Assembly: GCA_016795025.1 (NCBI GenBank)
Contig: JAEUIR010000002.1
Coordinates: 17,244-81,243 of the forward strand
Direction: 5' to 3'
From: Phycisphaerales bacterium
GTDB taxonomy: Bacteria; Planctomycetota; Phycisphaerae; UBA1845; Fen-1342
Length of the DNA stretch: 64,000 nucleotides
Shown: one piece after another, positions 17,129 to 26,314 of the stretch
How positions within the stretch are numbered: the stretch's first letter is position 1
Layout of the letters: every line of letters starts with the position of its first letter
Position numbers and translations under genes: made by a program
Notes under the pieces: generated by a model
Database searches by the model: none
Told to the model about the DNA's origin: nothing
What the model saw: only the letters and a program-made list of their open reading frames with translations

Positions 17129-19119
17129 CCATTCGCCGCTACCGAACGCGTGTCGGTCGCGGGTTCGCGCTGTGGTGCGTCGCGCTGCTGCTGCCATCGA
17201 TGATTGCACGAGCGGGCGTCACCACGATTTTTCAGATCGCAAATTTCTCAACGCCCCTCGCGTACCCCGACGGCTTCACCGGCATCGTTGGGGTCACCGC
17301 GCCGTGGCCGGGCGAAATGGGTTGGCAAGGCGATCGCATCGACATCCGCTTCGATCTACCGGCGAACGTGCCCGCCGAAGCACGTGAATATCGCTTCCGC
17401 GTGATTCTTGCGGATCGATTCATCCAGCTTTTCTCGATTCGAATCTTGGCCGGCGCGGCGCTGGATGATCTCACCCCCGTCGCGGAAGAATTCATCGAAT
17501 CAGCGCGCGTACTGACCGCGACGATCCCGCTGGATCGGTTCACGCCGGGGCAAACCAACTGGATTCGCATCCAGGGCGTCGGCGTCGCGACGGGGGCGGG
17601 CCAGCCACCGGGCGTGCGCTGGACGCGCTGGATGCTGACGCGGACGGACGCGACGCACTCGCTTGAGGCGCTGCGGGCGGATCAGCTCGCGCGTGGTACG
17701 GCGTACATCAACGCGGCGATTCTGCCGAATGGACTCGTGCGCGACTCCGTTATGTATGACCCCGACGACGCGCCTTTTCATCCGGCCACGCCGGACGCGG
17801 CAGGGCACGCGCTGGTTGGTCTGTGCGCGGCGCACCGTCTGGGACTGGCGCCGGATGCGCGAGAGCGTGTCGCGCAGATATTGAGAACGTACCTCGGTCG
17901 CACACCCGGCGTTCAGCCCCCGCGCAACGCCGTCGGACACTGGTGGCACTGGCTCAATGTGCAGACGGGCGGCCCGGCGGCCGGCTGGGGCGACAATTAC
18001 ACGACGATCGGCTCGGCCATTTTCGTCGCCGGCGCGGCACTCGCCGGCAACTATTTTGCCGACCACCCGGAGATCGCGGAGTTGATCTACGAAATTCGCG
18101 AATCGACGGATTTCGAAGCGGCCATCGACCCGGCGTTGAATGGGCGCGTCTACCTCGCAACCGACGAACTCGGTTTTCCGCTGGGGACATTGCCGCCGTG
18201 GAATGAGTACATGCTGATCGTCAGCCTGGCGCTCAGACAGTCATACCACCCGCACGCGACCGCCATTCGCCATCTCTGGCTCGAACCCGGAAATCTGCCA
18301 CAGGTCTCGTATCGCGGAAACCAGACGCTGACCGACAGCGCGACAAGCTTCGCGCCGGCGTTCTGGACGCATCAGATGCACTATCTAAACGCCGATTTTT
18401 CGTCGAATCCGGAGTTTGAGGCGCTTCTTCACAGTCAGTTGCGCGCGGATCGCCTGTATTGCGCGATCGATCTTGCTCAGACCTATCGCTATGGGCTTAC
18501 CGCGGGTGTTGATCCCACCGGCTATTTCGCGGATCGGATGTTCAATCACCACTTCGTGCTGGCGCCGGAGGCCGTCGCGGCAGGGGGCGACCTGCATACG
18601 CTGCTCGAATTCGCGGCCGCACAGCCGCCGGAATCCGATGCGCGTTTTAGATTCGGCCTGACGCGCGTCTCGACTCAGCTACCGGCATGGGTTCCGTCGG
18701 ATGGCGCGCTGGTTGATCACGCTTTCTTATTGTTCGGTTTGGTGGAAAGCGCCGATCCGCTGTTTTTTCGAAAATACCAGTTACAGGATGACGCGGACCG
18801 CGACGGCATCGGCGATTCGTATGACAATTGCCCGGCCATGTGGAACCCGGCGCAGTTGGACCAGGACGACGACGGAATCGGCGATGCGTGCGATTGCAAC
18901 GCGCCGCGTTTCGATGCGGATGGCGATCGTGACGCGGACCTGCTCGATTTCGCCGCGCTGCAACAATGCCCCGACGAAAGCGGTCCAACCGACGAAGACT
19001 GTGCTTGCTTCGACGTCGATTCGGATGGCCAGATCGGCGCGGCGGACCTCGATGCGTTCTCAGTGTGTCTCGATGCGTCCGGACCGGATATTCCCGCCGC
19101 GGCGGATTGCGCTCCGTAA
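17125..19119 (+). CDS. Large secreted protein with thrombospondin-3-like and EF-hand C-terminus
   Basis: A 664-residue exported protein whose start overlaps the GH1 stop (ATGA). A signal peptide (~30 residues, RRYRTRVGRGFALWCVALLLPSMIARA) leads. Residues ~35-180 are beta-rich and recall the jelly-roll domain III of rhamnogalacturonan lyases (PL4): FDLPANVPAEAREYRFRVIL, PGQTNWIRIQG. Residues ~190-540 look like an alpha/alpha barrel (RADQLARGTAYINA, GHWWHWLNVQTGGPAAGWGDNYTTIGSAIF), as in glycan-degrading toroids, but I cannot assign a family. Residues ~555-595 are TSP3-like (DDADRDGIGDSYDNCP..DQDDDGIGDACD), followed by an acidic EF-hand pair. Likely an extracellular polysaccharide lyase or hydrolase feeding the transporter encoded next; this is inference from context. 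Confidence 0.72.
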   Translation: MTIRRYRTRVGRGFALWCVALLLPSMIARAGVTTIFQIANFSTPLAYPDGFTGIVGVTAPWPGEMGWQGDRIDIRFDLPANVPAEAREYRFRVILADRFIQLFSIRILAGAALDDLTPVAEEFIESARVLTATIPLDRFTPGQTNWIRIQGVGVATGAGQPPGVRWTRWMLTRTDATHSLEALRADQLARGTAYINAAILPNGLVRDSVMYDPDDAPFHPATPDAAGHALVGLCAAHRLGLAPDARERVAQILRTYLGRTPGVQPPRNAVGHWWHWLNVQTGGPAAGWGDNYTTIGSAIFVAGAALAGNYFADHPEIAELIYEIRESTDFEAAIDPALNGRVYLATDELGFPLGTLPPWNEYMLIVSLALRQSYHPHATAIRHLWLEPGNLPQVSYRGNQTLTDSATSFAPAFWTHQMHYLNADFSSNPEFEALLHSQLRADRLYCAIDLAQTYRYGLTAGVDPTGYFADRMFNHHFVLAPEAVAAGGDLHTLLEFAAAQPPESDARFRFGLTRVSTQLPAWVPSDGALVDHAFLLFGLVESADPLFFRKYQLQDDADRDGIGDSYDNCPAMWNPAQLDQDDDGIGDACDCNAPRFDADGDRDADLLDFAALQQCPDESGPTDEDCACFDVDSDGQIGAADLDAFSVCLDASGPDIPAAADCAP

Positions 19120-19177
19120 TGCGACAAACTTGGGTGATGCAGGATTGCGTGACGACCGTGGCGTAATTGTGCGGCCG

Positions 19178-20518
19178 ATGATGATTCGATCTTCCACGAT
19201 TCTGCTCGCGGCGACCTTGGTCTTGCCCGCGATCGGCCTGCTGACGTTCGGGCCGCGCGGACGCGCGACTGTTCCGACGGATCGCGTCATCGTTCGGTAC
19301 TGGGAAAAGTGGGCCGGCATCGAAGCCGTGCCAGTTCGTCGCATCGTTGATGATTTCAACGACACCGTCGGAGCGCGGCACGGGATCTGGGTTGAGTACA
19401 ACTCGATCAGCGATGTGGACAAACGCACGCTTCTCGCCACGGCCGGCGGCGATCCGCCCGACATCGCCGGTTTGTTCGATCACATCGTAGCGCAATTGGC
19501 CGATCAGAACGCGCTGCTGCCGCTGGATAGTCTGGCAGCCGAATTTGATATCCGATCCGACGCTTTCAAGCCGGTTTGGTGGCAGACCGGGGTTTTCAAC
19601 GATCGCTTGTACGCACTGCCCAGTTCGCCATTTACAATCGCACTGTATTACAACCGCCGGCTCTTTCGTGAAGCGGGCCTCGACCCGGATTCGCCTCCAC
19701 GAACCATCGCCGAACTTACAGACGCCATACGCCGCCTCACGCGATACGACGAGCACGGCGCGATCACGCAGGCCGGCTTCACCGTTTCACCGTCCATGCT
19801 CGGCTGGTGGCCCTGGGCCTGGCCTTTCTTTTTTGACGCGCGGCCGTGGGACGGGCGGCGATTTCTGGTAGAAAGCCCGCAGATAATCGACGCGCTGAAT
19901 TGGGTGCGCGATTGGCGATCCACCGTCGGGCTCAACCCGATGCTGGCGTTCGAAGGGTCGTTTCAAACGATTGAAGGCGCTCAAAACCCGTTTCTGGGCG
20001 AGCGGCTTGCGATGGTATTTCAAGGGCCGTGGATGACCAATTGGATTCAAACCTACGCACCCCATCTTGATTATGGCGTCGCCCCATTCCCCTCATCCGA
20101 TGCGGCGCGACATCACACCTTCGCATCTGCCGATGTGTTCGTCATTCCGCGCGGGGCGCGCCGGCCGCGGGAGGCCATGCGATTCCTGCAATATATGATG
20201 CAACAGGACGTGCTCGAATCGCTGTGCAAAGCGCACTGCAAGGTGTCGCCCTTCCGTCGGCCGCAGGATGATTTTTTTCGCGACCACCCCAATCCGCACA
20301 TTCGCACGTTCGACGCGCTCGCGGAGTCGCCGGATGCGTTTAGCGTGCCGAAATCCGCGTGCTGGGCACAGGCCAAGGACATCACGCAGGTGATGCTCGA
20401 AAGCGTGAATCGTGGCATCGCCACACCGCAGCAAGCCGCCGCCATCGCGCAGCGCAAGCTCGACGCCGCCGTGGACGATTACCGTGTCGCCCGCGCCCGC
20501 CGCGAGGGCGGGCGATGA
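19178..20518 (+). CDS. ABC sugar transporter substrate-binding protein
   Basis: A 446-residue family-1 (MalE/UgpB-like) extracellular solute-binding protein. The ATG at 19178 or 19181 opens a signal or lipoprotein-like leader without an obvious lipobox Cys. Typical positions are VIVRYWEKWAGIEAVPVRRIVDDFN, DVDKRTLLATAGGDPPDIAGLFDHIVAQLADQNALLPLD, LYALPSSPFTIALYYNRRLFREAGLDPDSPPRTIAEL, and LAMVFQGPWMTNWI. It would bind a sugar or oligosaccharide in the periplasm and deliver it to the two permeases that follow. Its stop overlaps the start of the first permease gene (ATGA). The ligand is unknown. Confidence 0.88.
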   Translation: MMIRSSTILLAATLVLPAIGLLTFGPRGRATVPTDRVIVRYWEKWAGIEAVPVRRIVDDFNDTVGARHGIWVEYNSISDVDKRTLLATAGGDPPDIAGLFDHIVAQLADQNALLPLDSLAAEFDIRSDAFKPVWWQTGVFNDRLYALPSSPFTIALYYNRRLFREAGLDPDSPPRTIAELTDAIRRLTRYDEHGAITQAGFTVSPSMLGWWPWAWPFFFDARPWDGRRFLVESPQIIDALNWVRDWRSTVGLNPMLAFEGSFQTIEGAQNPFLGERLAMVFQGPWMTNWIQTYAPHLDYGVAPFPSSDAARHHTFASADVFVIPRGARRPREAMRFLQYMMQQDVLESLCKAHCKVSPFRRPQDDFFRDHPNPHIRTFDALAESPDAFSVPKSACWAQAKDITQVMLESVNRGIATPQQAAAIAQRKLDAAVDDYRVARARREGGR

Positions 20519-21399
20519 GCGCGCATCGCGACTCGCTCTCGGCCGGGTTACTGTGGACTGCTCCTTGGTGGATCGGTTTTTTGCTGTTTCTGGCACTGCC
20601 GCTCGGCATGTCGCTGTACATCAGCTTCTGTGACTATCCGATCTTGCAGCCGCCGGTTTGGATCGGCGCGGAGAATTACGCCGCGCTCGCGCGAGACCCG
20701 GTTTTCTATCAGGTGCTGTGGAATACCGCGTTATTCGCAATCGTCTCCATCCCCATTTGCACGGCTGTCGCGGTTGGGCTCGCGATGTTGTTGAATCAGC
20801 AGGTTCGCGGCCAGGCATTTTTTCGCGCATGCATATTCGTGCCGAATATTGTGCCGCTGGTCGCGACTGGCATCGTGTGGCTTTGGATGCTGAATCCACA
20901 GCACGGGTTGATCAATCAGACGATCGCGGCGTTTGGCGCGCGCGGGCCCAACTGGCTCGACACACCGCTGGGAGTGCTCGCATCGCTGGTCATGATCAGC
21001 GTCTGGAGTGTCGGCTCCGGTGTGGTCGTATACCTCGCGGGCTTGCAGGAAATTCCCGAAGAATTGTACGAAGCCGCGCGGCTCGACGGCGCATCGCGAC
21101 CGCGGCAGTTCTACCACGTGACGCTTCCCGGCATCAGCCCGATCATCCTGTTCAATGTCATCGTCGCGATCATCGGGACATGGCAGATCTTCGCGCTGCC
21201 GTTTGTCTTGCTGAAAATGACGGCCGGACCGGAGCGCAGCGCGTATTTCTACACTTCGTATCTCTATGACAATGCATTTCGATATTTGAAAATGGGATAT
21301 GCCAGCGCGATGGCGTGGGTGCAATTACTGATTATCTTGGCGTTAACGGCGCTGGTGTTCTGGAGCGGCCGGCGCGCCGTGCACTATCGAGCGGGGTGA
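20515..21399 (+). CDS. ABC sugar transporter permease, MalF/UgpA type
   Basis: A 294-residue inner-membrane permease with six predicted helices. The ATG at 20515 overlaps the binding-protein stop; the frame is open further upstream inside that gene, which is shadow. Motifs include LLWTAPWWIGFLLFLALPLGMSLYISF at the N-terminus and the cytoplasmic EAA loop EELYEAARLDGASRPRQFYHVTLPGISPII, which docks on the ATPase. It would pair with the permease encoded 9 bases downstream. No ATPase gene is linked, so a shared MsmK/UgpC-type ATPase encoded elsewhere is likely. Confidence 0.92.
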   Translation: MSAHRDSLSAGLLWTAPWWIGFLLFLALPLGMSLYISFCDYPILQPPVWIGAENYAALARDPVFYQVLWNTALFAIVSIPICTAVAVGLAMLLNQQVRGQAFFRACIFVPNIVPLVATGIVWLWMLNPQHGLINQTIAAFGARGPNWLDTPLGVLASLVMISVWSVGSGVVVYLAGLQEIPEELYEAARLDGASRPRQFYHVTLPGISPIILFNVIVAIIGTWQIFALPFVLLKMTAGPERSAYFYTSYLYDNAFRYLKMGYASAMAWVQLLIILALTALVFWSGRRAVHYRAG

Positions 21400-21408
21400 G
21401 CGAAACGC

Positions 21409-22311
21409 ATGGCCCGCCCAAGCCCATCCCGCATCACCCGACTCGCGACATACGCCGCGCTGGTTGCGGTGGCGTTTGCGTACATGTTTCCGTTGTTATG
21501 GATGCTGAGCGTTAGCTTCAAGCAACCGGCGGAAATCATGGAGACGCCGCCGCGCCTGCTGCCGCGGGCGTTGACGCCTTCGCTATCACTCGATCCGTCG
21601 AGTTTTCCCGCTTCGCTCACGCAGCCCGAGACACTCGCCGCATACCGCGCCGTGTTTCGATCCGAGAGCTTCGATTTTCCGCTGTATGCTCGCAATACGC
21701 TGATCATCGCGCTGCTCAGCCTGATCGGCATGGTGCTGTCGAGCGCCATCGCCGCATATGGTTTTGCTCGAATTCGCTTTCCGGGGCGAAACGTCCTGTT
21801 CGCGATTTGCCTGGCAACGATGATGATTCCGTTCCCGGTGATCATGGTGCCGACGTACATCCTGTTCAAATGGCTCGGATGGATCGGCACGTTCAAGCCA
21901 CTATGGATTCCCGCGTGGTTCGGCAGCGCGTTCAACATCTTTCTGCTGCGGCAGTTCTTCATGGGTGTGCCGCGCGAGCTGGAAGAGTCGGCGGCAATCG
22001 ACGGCTGCTCGCGCTGGAACTGTTTCTGGCGAATCATGCTGCCGCTCGCGAAGCCGGCGCTGGCGGTCGTCGCGCTGTTTCATTGCCTGGCTGTCTGGAA
22101 CGATCTCGTCGGGCCGCTGATTTTCCTGTCGCATCAGGAGCAGTTCACGCTGGCGCTCGGCTTGCAATTCCTGCAAAGCCGCTCCGGCGATACGCCGTGG
22201 AACCAACTTATGGCCGCGTCGACCCTGATTGTGCTGCCGATCATCCTTTTATTCGTGATCGCACAGCGCACATTCATTCGCGGCATCGCGACGACAGGGA
22301 TCAAGGGATAG
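21409..22311 (+). CDS. ABC sugar transporter permease, MalG/UgpE type
   Basis: A 300-residue permease of the MalG class, last in the sugar locus and 9 bases after the MalF-type gene. It has an N-terminal helix AALVAVAFAYMFPLLWMLSVSFK, the helix TLIIALLSLIGMVLSSAIAAYGFAR that opens the transmembrane domain, and the EAA loop ELEESAAIDGCSRWNCFWRIMLPLAKPALAV. The region between the first two helices (ETPPRLLPRAL...FDFPLYARN) is longer than average, as in many Gram-negative family members. Together with the preceding permease and binding protein it would import an oligosaccharide for cleavage by the GH1 enzyme. The C-terminus (FVIAQRTFIRGIATTGIKG) is the family's usual end. Confidence 0.92.
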   Translation: MARPSPSRITRLATYAALVAVAFAYMFPLLWMLSVSFKQPAEIMETPPRLLPRALTPSLSLDPSSFPASLTQPETLAAYRAVFRSESFDFPLYARNTLIIALLSLIGMVLSSAIAAYGFARIRFPGRNVLFAICLATMMIPFPVIMVPTYILFKWLGWIGTFKPLWIPAWFGSAFNIFLLRQFFMGVPRELEESAAIDGCSRWNCFWRIMLPLAKPALAVVALFHCLAVWNDLVGPLIFLSHQEQFTLALGLQFLQSRSGDTPWNQLMAASTLIVLPIILLFVIAQRTFIRGIATTGIKG

Positions 22312-22647
22312 ATCGTTTTTGACATCAATTTCGCCGCGGACGCAGGGGGTGGGCGCATGCGCGCGGCACACAACATGCACGCCGTCGTCATGTATTGCGG
22401 AGTTTGCCGCATTACATGCGTAAAAGCAGACAATGCCGGAATGCATGAAAGGATCCATTCGTGGTTTTTGGAGATCGCGCGCGCCAGGCATGCAACTTGC
22501 TTATTGCTAAATGCCCGGCCTATAACGAAAGTGGGTGCGAAATTCAAAAACCAAGGCGAATACGACTGAAAGAAGTCGCCCAATGCATTACAACCGAGCG
22601 CGGGCGGAATGCCCGCGGCCGGTTCGATCACGTGATGAGGTATGCCG
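22312..22647. other. Gene-free stretch upstream of the triple PEP-CTERM gene
   Basis: A possible 70-codon frame at 22357-22569 has no ribosome binding site and no recognisable composition, so I do not call it. Small hairpins are present (TGCGG-AGTTTG-CCGCA near 22397; GCGGGC-GGAAT-GCCCGC near 22600). The second lies ~35 bases ahead of the next start and could be part of its leader. No promoter is clear. Confidence 0.5.
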
Positions 22648-24699
22648 ATGAACCGCACGAGATTCTTCGTGGCCGCTGCTGCGATCCGCATGTTGTACAG
22701 CGTCGCCATTTGCGCCGACCCGGTGTCGATCGTCTACGAAGGCGATGACTATCCAGAGAACGTCGGCTGGCAGCGGTTCACGCAGTATGGAGGCGCGGAG
22801 CGAGCGCTGCGCGACGGCGTGCTGACGCTGGATTCGATGCGTAGCCGGGAAATCGCCGATTATTACAGGCAGCCGTGGCTGCGCGACCCGCAGCCCGGAG
22901 AGTTATTTGTTGCTGAATTCCGTTTGCGAGTGAACGAAGAAGACCTCTTCGCCGAAAATGGGATAGTCATTGCTCGCGCGGAGGGCTACGGCTACTTGGA
23001 GATTCTGGTTGGATTCGACAATTTGGTAATTTTGCCGACATTCACAGTAATTCCGATTGCGCCACGTGCGTTCCACACCTTATCGCTTTACTCGGTCGAT
23101 ATGGATCGATACGACTTCTTTGTAGACGGGGCGCTCATGCACTCCGGTCGATTTGAAAACGAAACACTTAACAGCGGCTTTTGTAGCTTCGGAGATGCCG
23201 TTGTCGGAGCTGCTTCGCAAACAGAATGGGACTGTGCGCGGTTTCTCATTGTGCCTGAACCCTCCTCGATGGTGGGGCTGCTCATACTCTGGTTGCTTGT
23301 TGGGCGAAAAATGAGCGCGCGGCGCTCTGTAGTGGCGTTGTGTGCATTCGCGCTCGCATCTAACGTCGCGCTCGCCCACCCGGTGTCGATCGTCTACGAA
23401 GGCGATGACTTTCCGGAAAACGTGGGCTGGGATCGCCACACACAATATGGCGGCTCTGAGCGCTCATTAATCGATGGGGCGCTCACGTTGAACTCGACGA
23501 CTAACCCCGATGTCGTTGATTACTATCAGCAACCATGGTTAAATGATCCATCATCGGGAGCTGTTTTTGTCGTTGAGGTACGAACACGAGTAACGCAGGG
23601 AGATTTTTTCCCTAAAAGTAGTTTTGGCGTTGCACGGGCGGAATCGCCTGGCTGGGTTGAGGTCGCGATCGGGTATGACAGCCTAATAGTCCTTCCATTT
23701 TGGGCGGAAATTCCGTTAGCGCCCGCATCCTGGCATACTGTCGCGCTTCGCTCGCCCGACATGCTTTCTTTCGACCTTTTTGTAGATGGTGCGTTCGTAC
23801 ATCATGGAATGTTTGAAACCGAAACCCTCAATCAAGGCTTTTGTTGGTTTGGGGACTCTTTCGCCCGGGTGCTTTCGCATACCGAATGGGATTACGCACG
23901 GTTCCTGATCGTGCCAGAACCCTTCTCGCTTGCGGGGATGCTCGTGCTCGGGCTGCTTGCCTGGCGACGGGCAAACGCGCGGCGCGCCGTGACGGCATGG
24001 TGCGCGCTCGCATTGGCATCGAACGCGGCGCTGGCCGATCCGGTGTCGATCGTCTACGAGGGCGATGACTATCCGGAAAACGTCGGCTGGCAGCGGTTTA
24101 CGCAGTATGGAGGCGCGGAGCGAGCGCTGCGCGACGGCGTGCTAACGCTGGACTCGATGAGCAGCCGGGACATCGCAGACTACTACCAACAGCCATGGTT
24201 GCGTGATCCGGAATCCGGCGAGTTGTTTGTTGCTGAATTCCGCGTTCGAGTGCAGACAGAGGATTTGTTTCCGGACAATGGGATCATTATCGCCCGCGGA
24301 GAACACTTTGGTTACGTAGAACTTCTGGTCGGCTATGATCAACTGATAGTATTGCCGCACTTCGCCATATTGCCTTTGGCTCCTGCCACGTGGCATGGCT
24401 TCACGTTGCGATCATCCGACATGGTGGACTTTGATCTATTTGTCGACGGCGCGCTAGCGCATTCCGGGACATTTGAAACAGAGACGCTCAATCGAGGGTT
24501 TTGCGGATTTGGCGACGGCGTCGTAAATGCGTCGTCGTATACGGAGTGGGACTATGCGAGATTTAGGATCATCCCCGAACCAGCTTCATTCGCTGGTTTT
24601 GCCATCACAGGCTTGTTATTCATGCTCACCAACACCAGAGCGCTGCTCGAACGGAGGAGGCACACTCATGTCCATTTGTCGAACATATCGATTATGTGA
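22648..24699 (+). CDS. Tandem triple PEP-CTERM polyprotein
   Basis: One uninterrupted frame of 683 codons encodes three full PEP-CTERM preproteins in a row. Each ~220-residue unit has a hydrophobic signal-like segment, then DPVSIVYEGDDYPENVGW..TQYGG.ER.L.DG.LTL, a lectin/LamG-like body (VAEFR.RV, LFVDGA..HSG.FE.ETLN.GFC.FGD) and a PEP-CTERM end (VPEPSSMVGLLILWLLVGRK; VPEPFSLAGMLVLGLLAWRR; IPEPASFAGFAITGLLFML). The start at 22648 (TGAGG box) is preferred over 22642. Units 1 and 3 are closer to each other than to unit 2. At the first joint an ATG (23311) could begin unit 2 alone; the matching position at the second joint (23971) is GCA. The third end has an atypical ~25-residue tail overlapping the next gene. 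I infer a carbohydrate-binding surface protein. Confidence 0.82.
   Translation: MNRTRFFVAAAAIRMLYSVAICADPVSIVYEGDDYPENVGWQRFTQYGGAERALRDGVLTLDSMRSREIADYYRQPWLRDPQPGELFVAEFRLRVNEEDLFAENGIVIARAEGYGYLEILVGFDNLVILPTFTVIPIAPRAFHTLSLYSVDMDRYDFFVDGALMHSGRFENETLNSGFCSFGDAVVGAASQTEWDCARFLIVPEPSSMVGLLILWLLVGRKMSARRSVVALCAFALASNVALAHPVSIVYEGDDFPENVGWDRHTQYGGSERSLIDGALTLNSTTNPDVVDYYQQPWLNDPSSGAVFVVEVRTRVTQGDFFPKSSFGVARAESPGWVEVAIGYDSLIVLPFWAEIPLAPASWHTVALRSPDMLSFDLFVDGAFVHHGMFETETLNQGFCWFGDSFARVLSHTEWDYARFLIVPEPFSLAGMLVLGLLAWRRANARRAVTAWCALALASNAALADPVSIVYEGDDYPENVGWQRFTQYGGAERALRDGVLTLDSMSSRDIADYYQQPWLRDPESGELFVAEFRVRVQTEDLFPDNGIIIARGEHFGYVELLVGYDQLIVLPHFAILPLAPATWHGFTLRSSDMVDFDLFVDGALAHSGTFETETLNRGFCGFGDGVVNASSYTEWDYARFRIIPEPASFAGFAITGLLFMLTNTRALLERRRHTHVHLSNISIM
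22651..24630 (+). repeat. Three tandem 660-bp coding repeats
   Basis: The string CGGTGTCGATCGTCTACGA occurs at 22721, 23381 and 24041, exactly 660 bases apart both times, so no codon was gained or lost overall in either unit between these anchors. Similarity spans the whole unit at protein level. DNA identity is highest between units 1 and 3 over their first ~200 bases. Confidence 0.92.
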
Positions 24700-26314
24700 T
24701 TCCGCGATTCTGATCAGGTGCGCGATCATGCTTGTAGCGTTTGCAGTCGCATCTGTGGCATCATCTCAAGGTCTGGAATGGACGGTTACCGAGTCAGGGG
24801 GAGGCAGTTGTGGGTGTTACCATGCTCTCCAACAATCGCGAACAATTCTGGTAACATCGAACCCAGGCAGGCCGCTCGTGTTTACTGTATGGTGGAAAGA
24901 AGATATCGACGACTATCGCGGGCCGGCGCCACTTGATAACCTGATCATCGGCGCCAATGTAACAGGAACGCTCGAGATATCGTTACAACATTGGTGGTTC
25001 TCAACCTATTCCGGGGCGTCGATATGGCGTAAGCTCAGCGATTACTCCAGTGGCACACTGTCGTTTCAGAATGTGAAAGTCGATGTCCTTGGCGATCCGG
25101 ATGATCCATCAAACACGTTTGAGTTCGACGGCGCACCGGATATTCAAGTGAGGGATGGTTATCTGCCCGATGCGCCGCATCCGAACAACGGCGACCTGAT
25201 CAACGCGACAACGCTCGCCGGCGGGAGCCTCCGCCTCTACGGCAGCGTTCTCGCCCCGCTTGCGGTCACGGGGCCGAATGTGAACGTGCGAGTGGACGGG
25301 GATGTCGCGGCGCCGATCGATTGGACCGGTGTTCCCCTGGACTTCTTGACCATTGACGGAAGCGCGATCGCGGACATTACGCTGGGGCCCGATTGCTGCA
25401 ACTCGGGATACCTCTTCATCCAGAATTTGCAAGGCACGCTCAACCTGCACGGCGATCTTGCGTCGGGCAACTTCCTGAACATAGGCACTCTCGCCGGAGA
25501 GGCGTTGATCGACGGAAACGTGGACAGCCAGATCGACGTTGGCAGCCTGCCGGGCTTGCTTTCCATCTCTGGCGACGTGTCCGCGGCATCGAACATCTAC
25601 ACCGACACGCTTTTCGGGCAATTGAGAATCGCAGGCGACCATTTCGGCTATATCTACTGTGGCACGCCGCTCTGGGGGCGAATTCTGGTCGATGGCGGAT
25701 CCAGCCGCGCGACCGGATATTCGATCTACGCGGCTGATCTCGCGGCCTCTGGAGCAATTTCAATCGACAACGATGGTTAGAACGTCGGGAATGATTGGGC
25801 TTCGCAGACTCAAATTCGAGTCGATACGACCGGTTACTTCTCCAATGGCGAACGGTTCGGCATCTGGGAGATCACCTGTTGCCGCGGCGACTTGAATAAC
25901 GACGAGATTGTCAACAACTTTGACATCGACCCGTTCGTCATGGCCATCTCCGATCCGGCCGCGTACGACGCGGCGTTTCCGGGGCTTACTGACAGCATGA
26001 TCTACCATGCGGACGCGAACGCCGATGGCGTTGCCAATAACTTTGACATCGGCCCGTTTGTCGAGAGAGTCAGCGCGCTGTGCTGCTCAGAGTTGTACCC
26101 GTGCGTAGCCGGAAGCTGCGGGCCGCTTGCCGCGCAATCCGCGCCGCAAACGCCGATGACGCCGGCCGACACCGCCGAAATCCTGGCGAGCGGCGTTTCC
26201 GTCGCCTGGCGGGTGCCGCTCGAACACGCAATCGCCGAACTCGCCGCGAATTCCAGTCGAAGCGAAAGCGCATATTGGAGCGAAGTCCTGCGAGAAATCG
26301 ACCTACGGCGTTAG
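24668..26314 (+). pseudogene. Secreted NNFDID protein gene interrupted by one in-frame TAG
   Basis: The ATG at 24668 follows a GGAGG box and overlaps the polyprotein gene by 32 bases. A signal peptide (MSICRTYRLCDSAIL..AIMLVAFAVASVASS) leads into a 370-residue product rich in beta-solenoid-like repeats (LRLYGSVLAPLAV, VNVRVDGDVAAPI, LNLHGDLASGNFL, ALIDGNVDSQIDV, LSISGDVSAASNI). A TAG at 25778-25780 stops it. The same frame then continues at once with sensible protein (VDTTGYFSNGERFGIWEITCCRGDLNNDEIVNNFDIDPFV), a second loop ANADGVANNFDIGPFV, and a ~75-residue tail to 26314. The segment after the stop has no start codon or ribosome binding site of its own, so one gene has been cut by a single nonsense codon. 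TAG is used as an ordinary stop by other genes here, so readthrough is unlikely; a recent mutation or sequencing error is more likely. Confidence 0.8.

Noticed and set aside
22357..22569. 70-codon plus-strand frame
   Set aside because: No ribosome binding site, no recognisable motif, and composition unlike neighbours.
25892..26314. Separate gene starting with TTG for the EF-hand part
   Set aside because: No ribosome binding site or signal peptide, and sensible protein continues upstream in the same frame to the TAG at 25778; treated as part of the interrupted gene.
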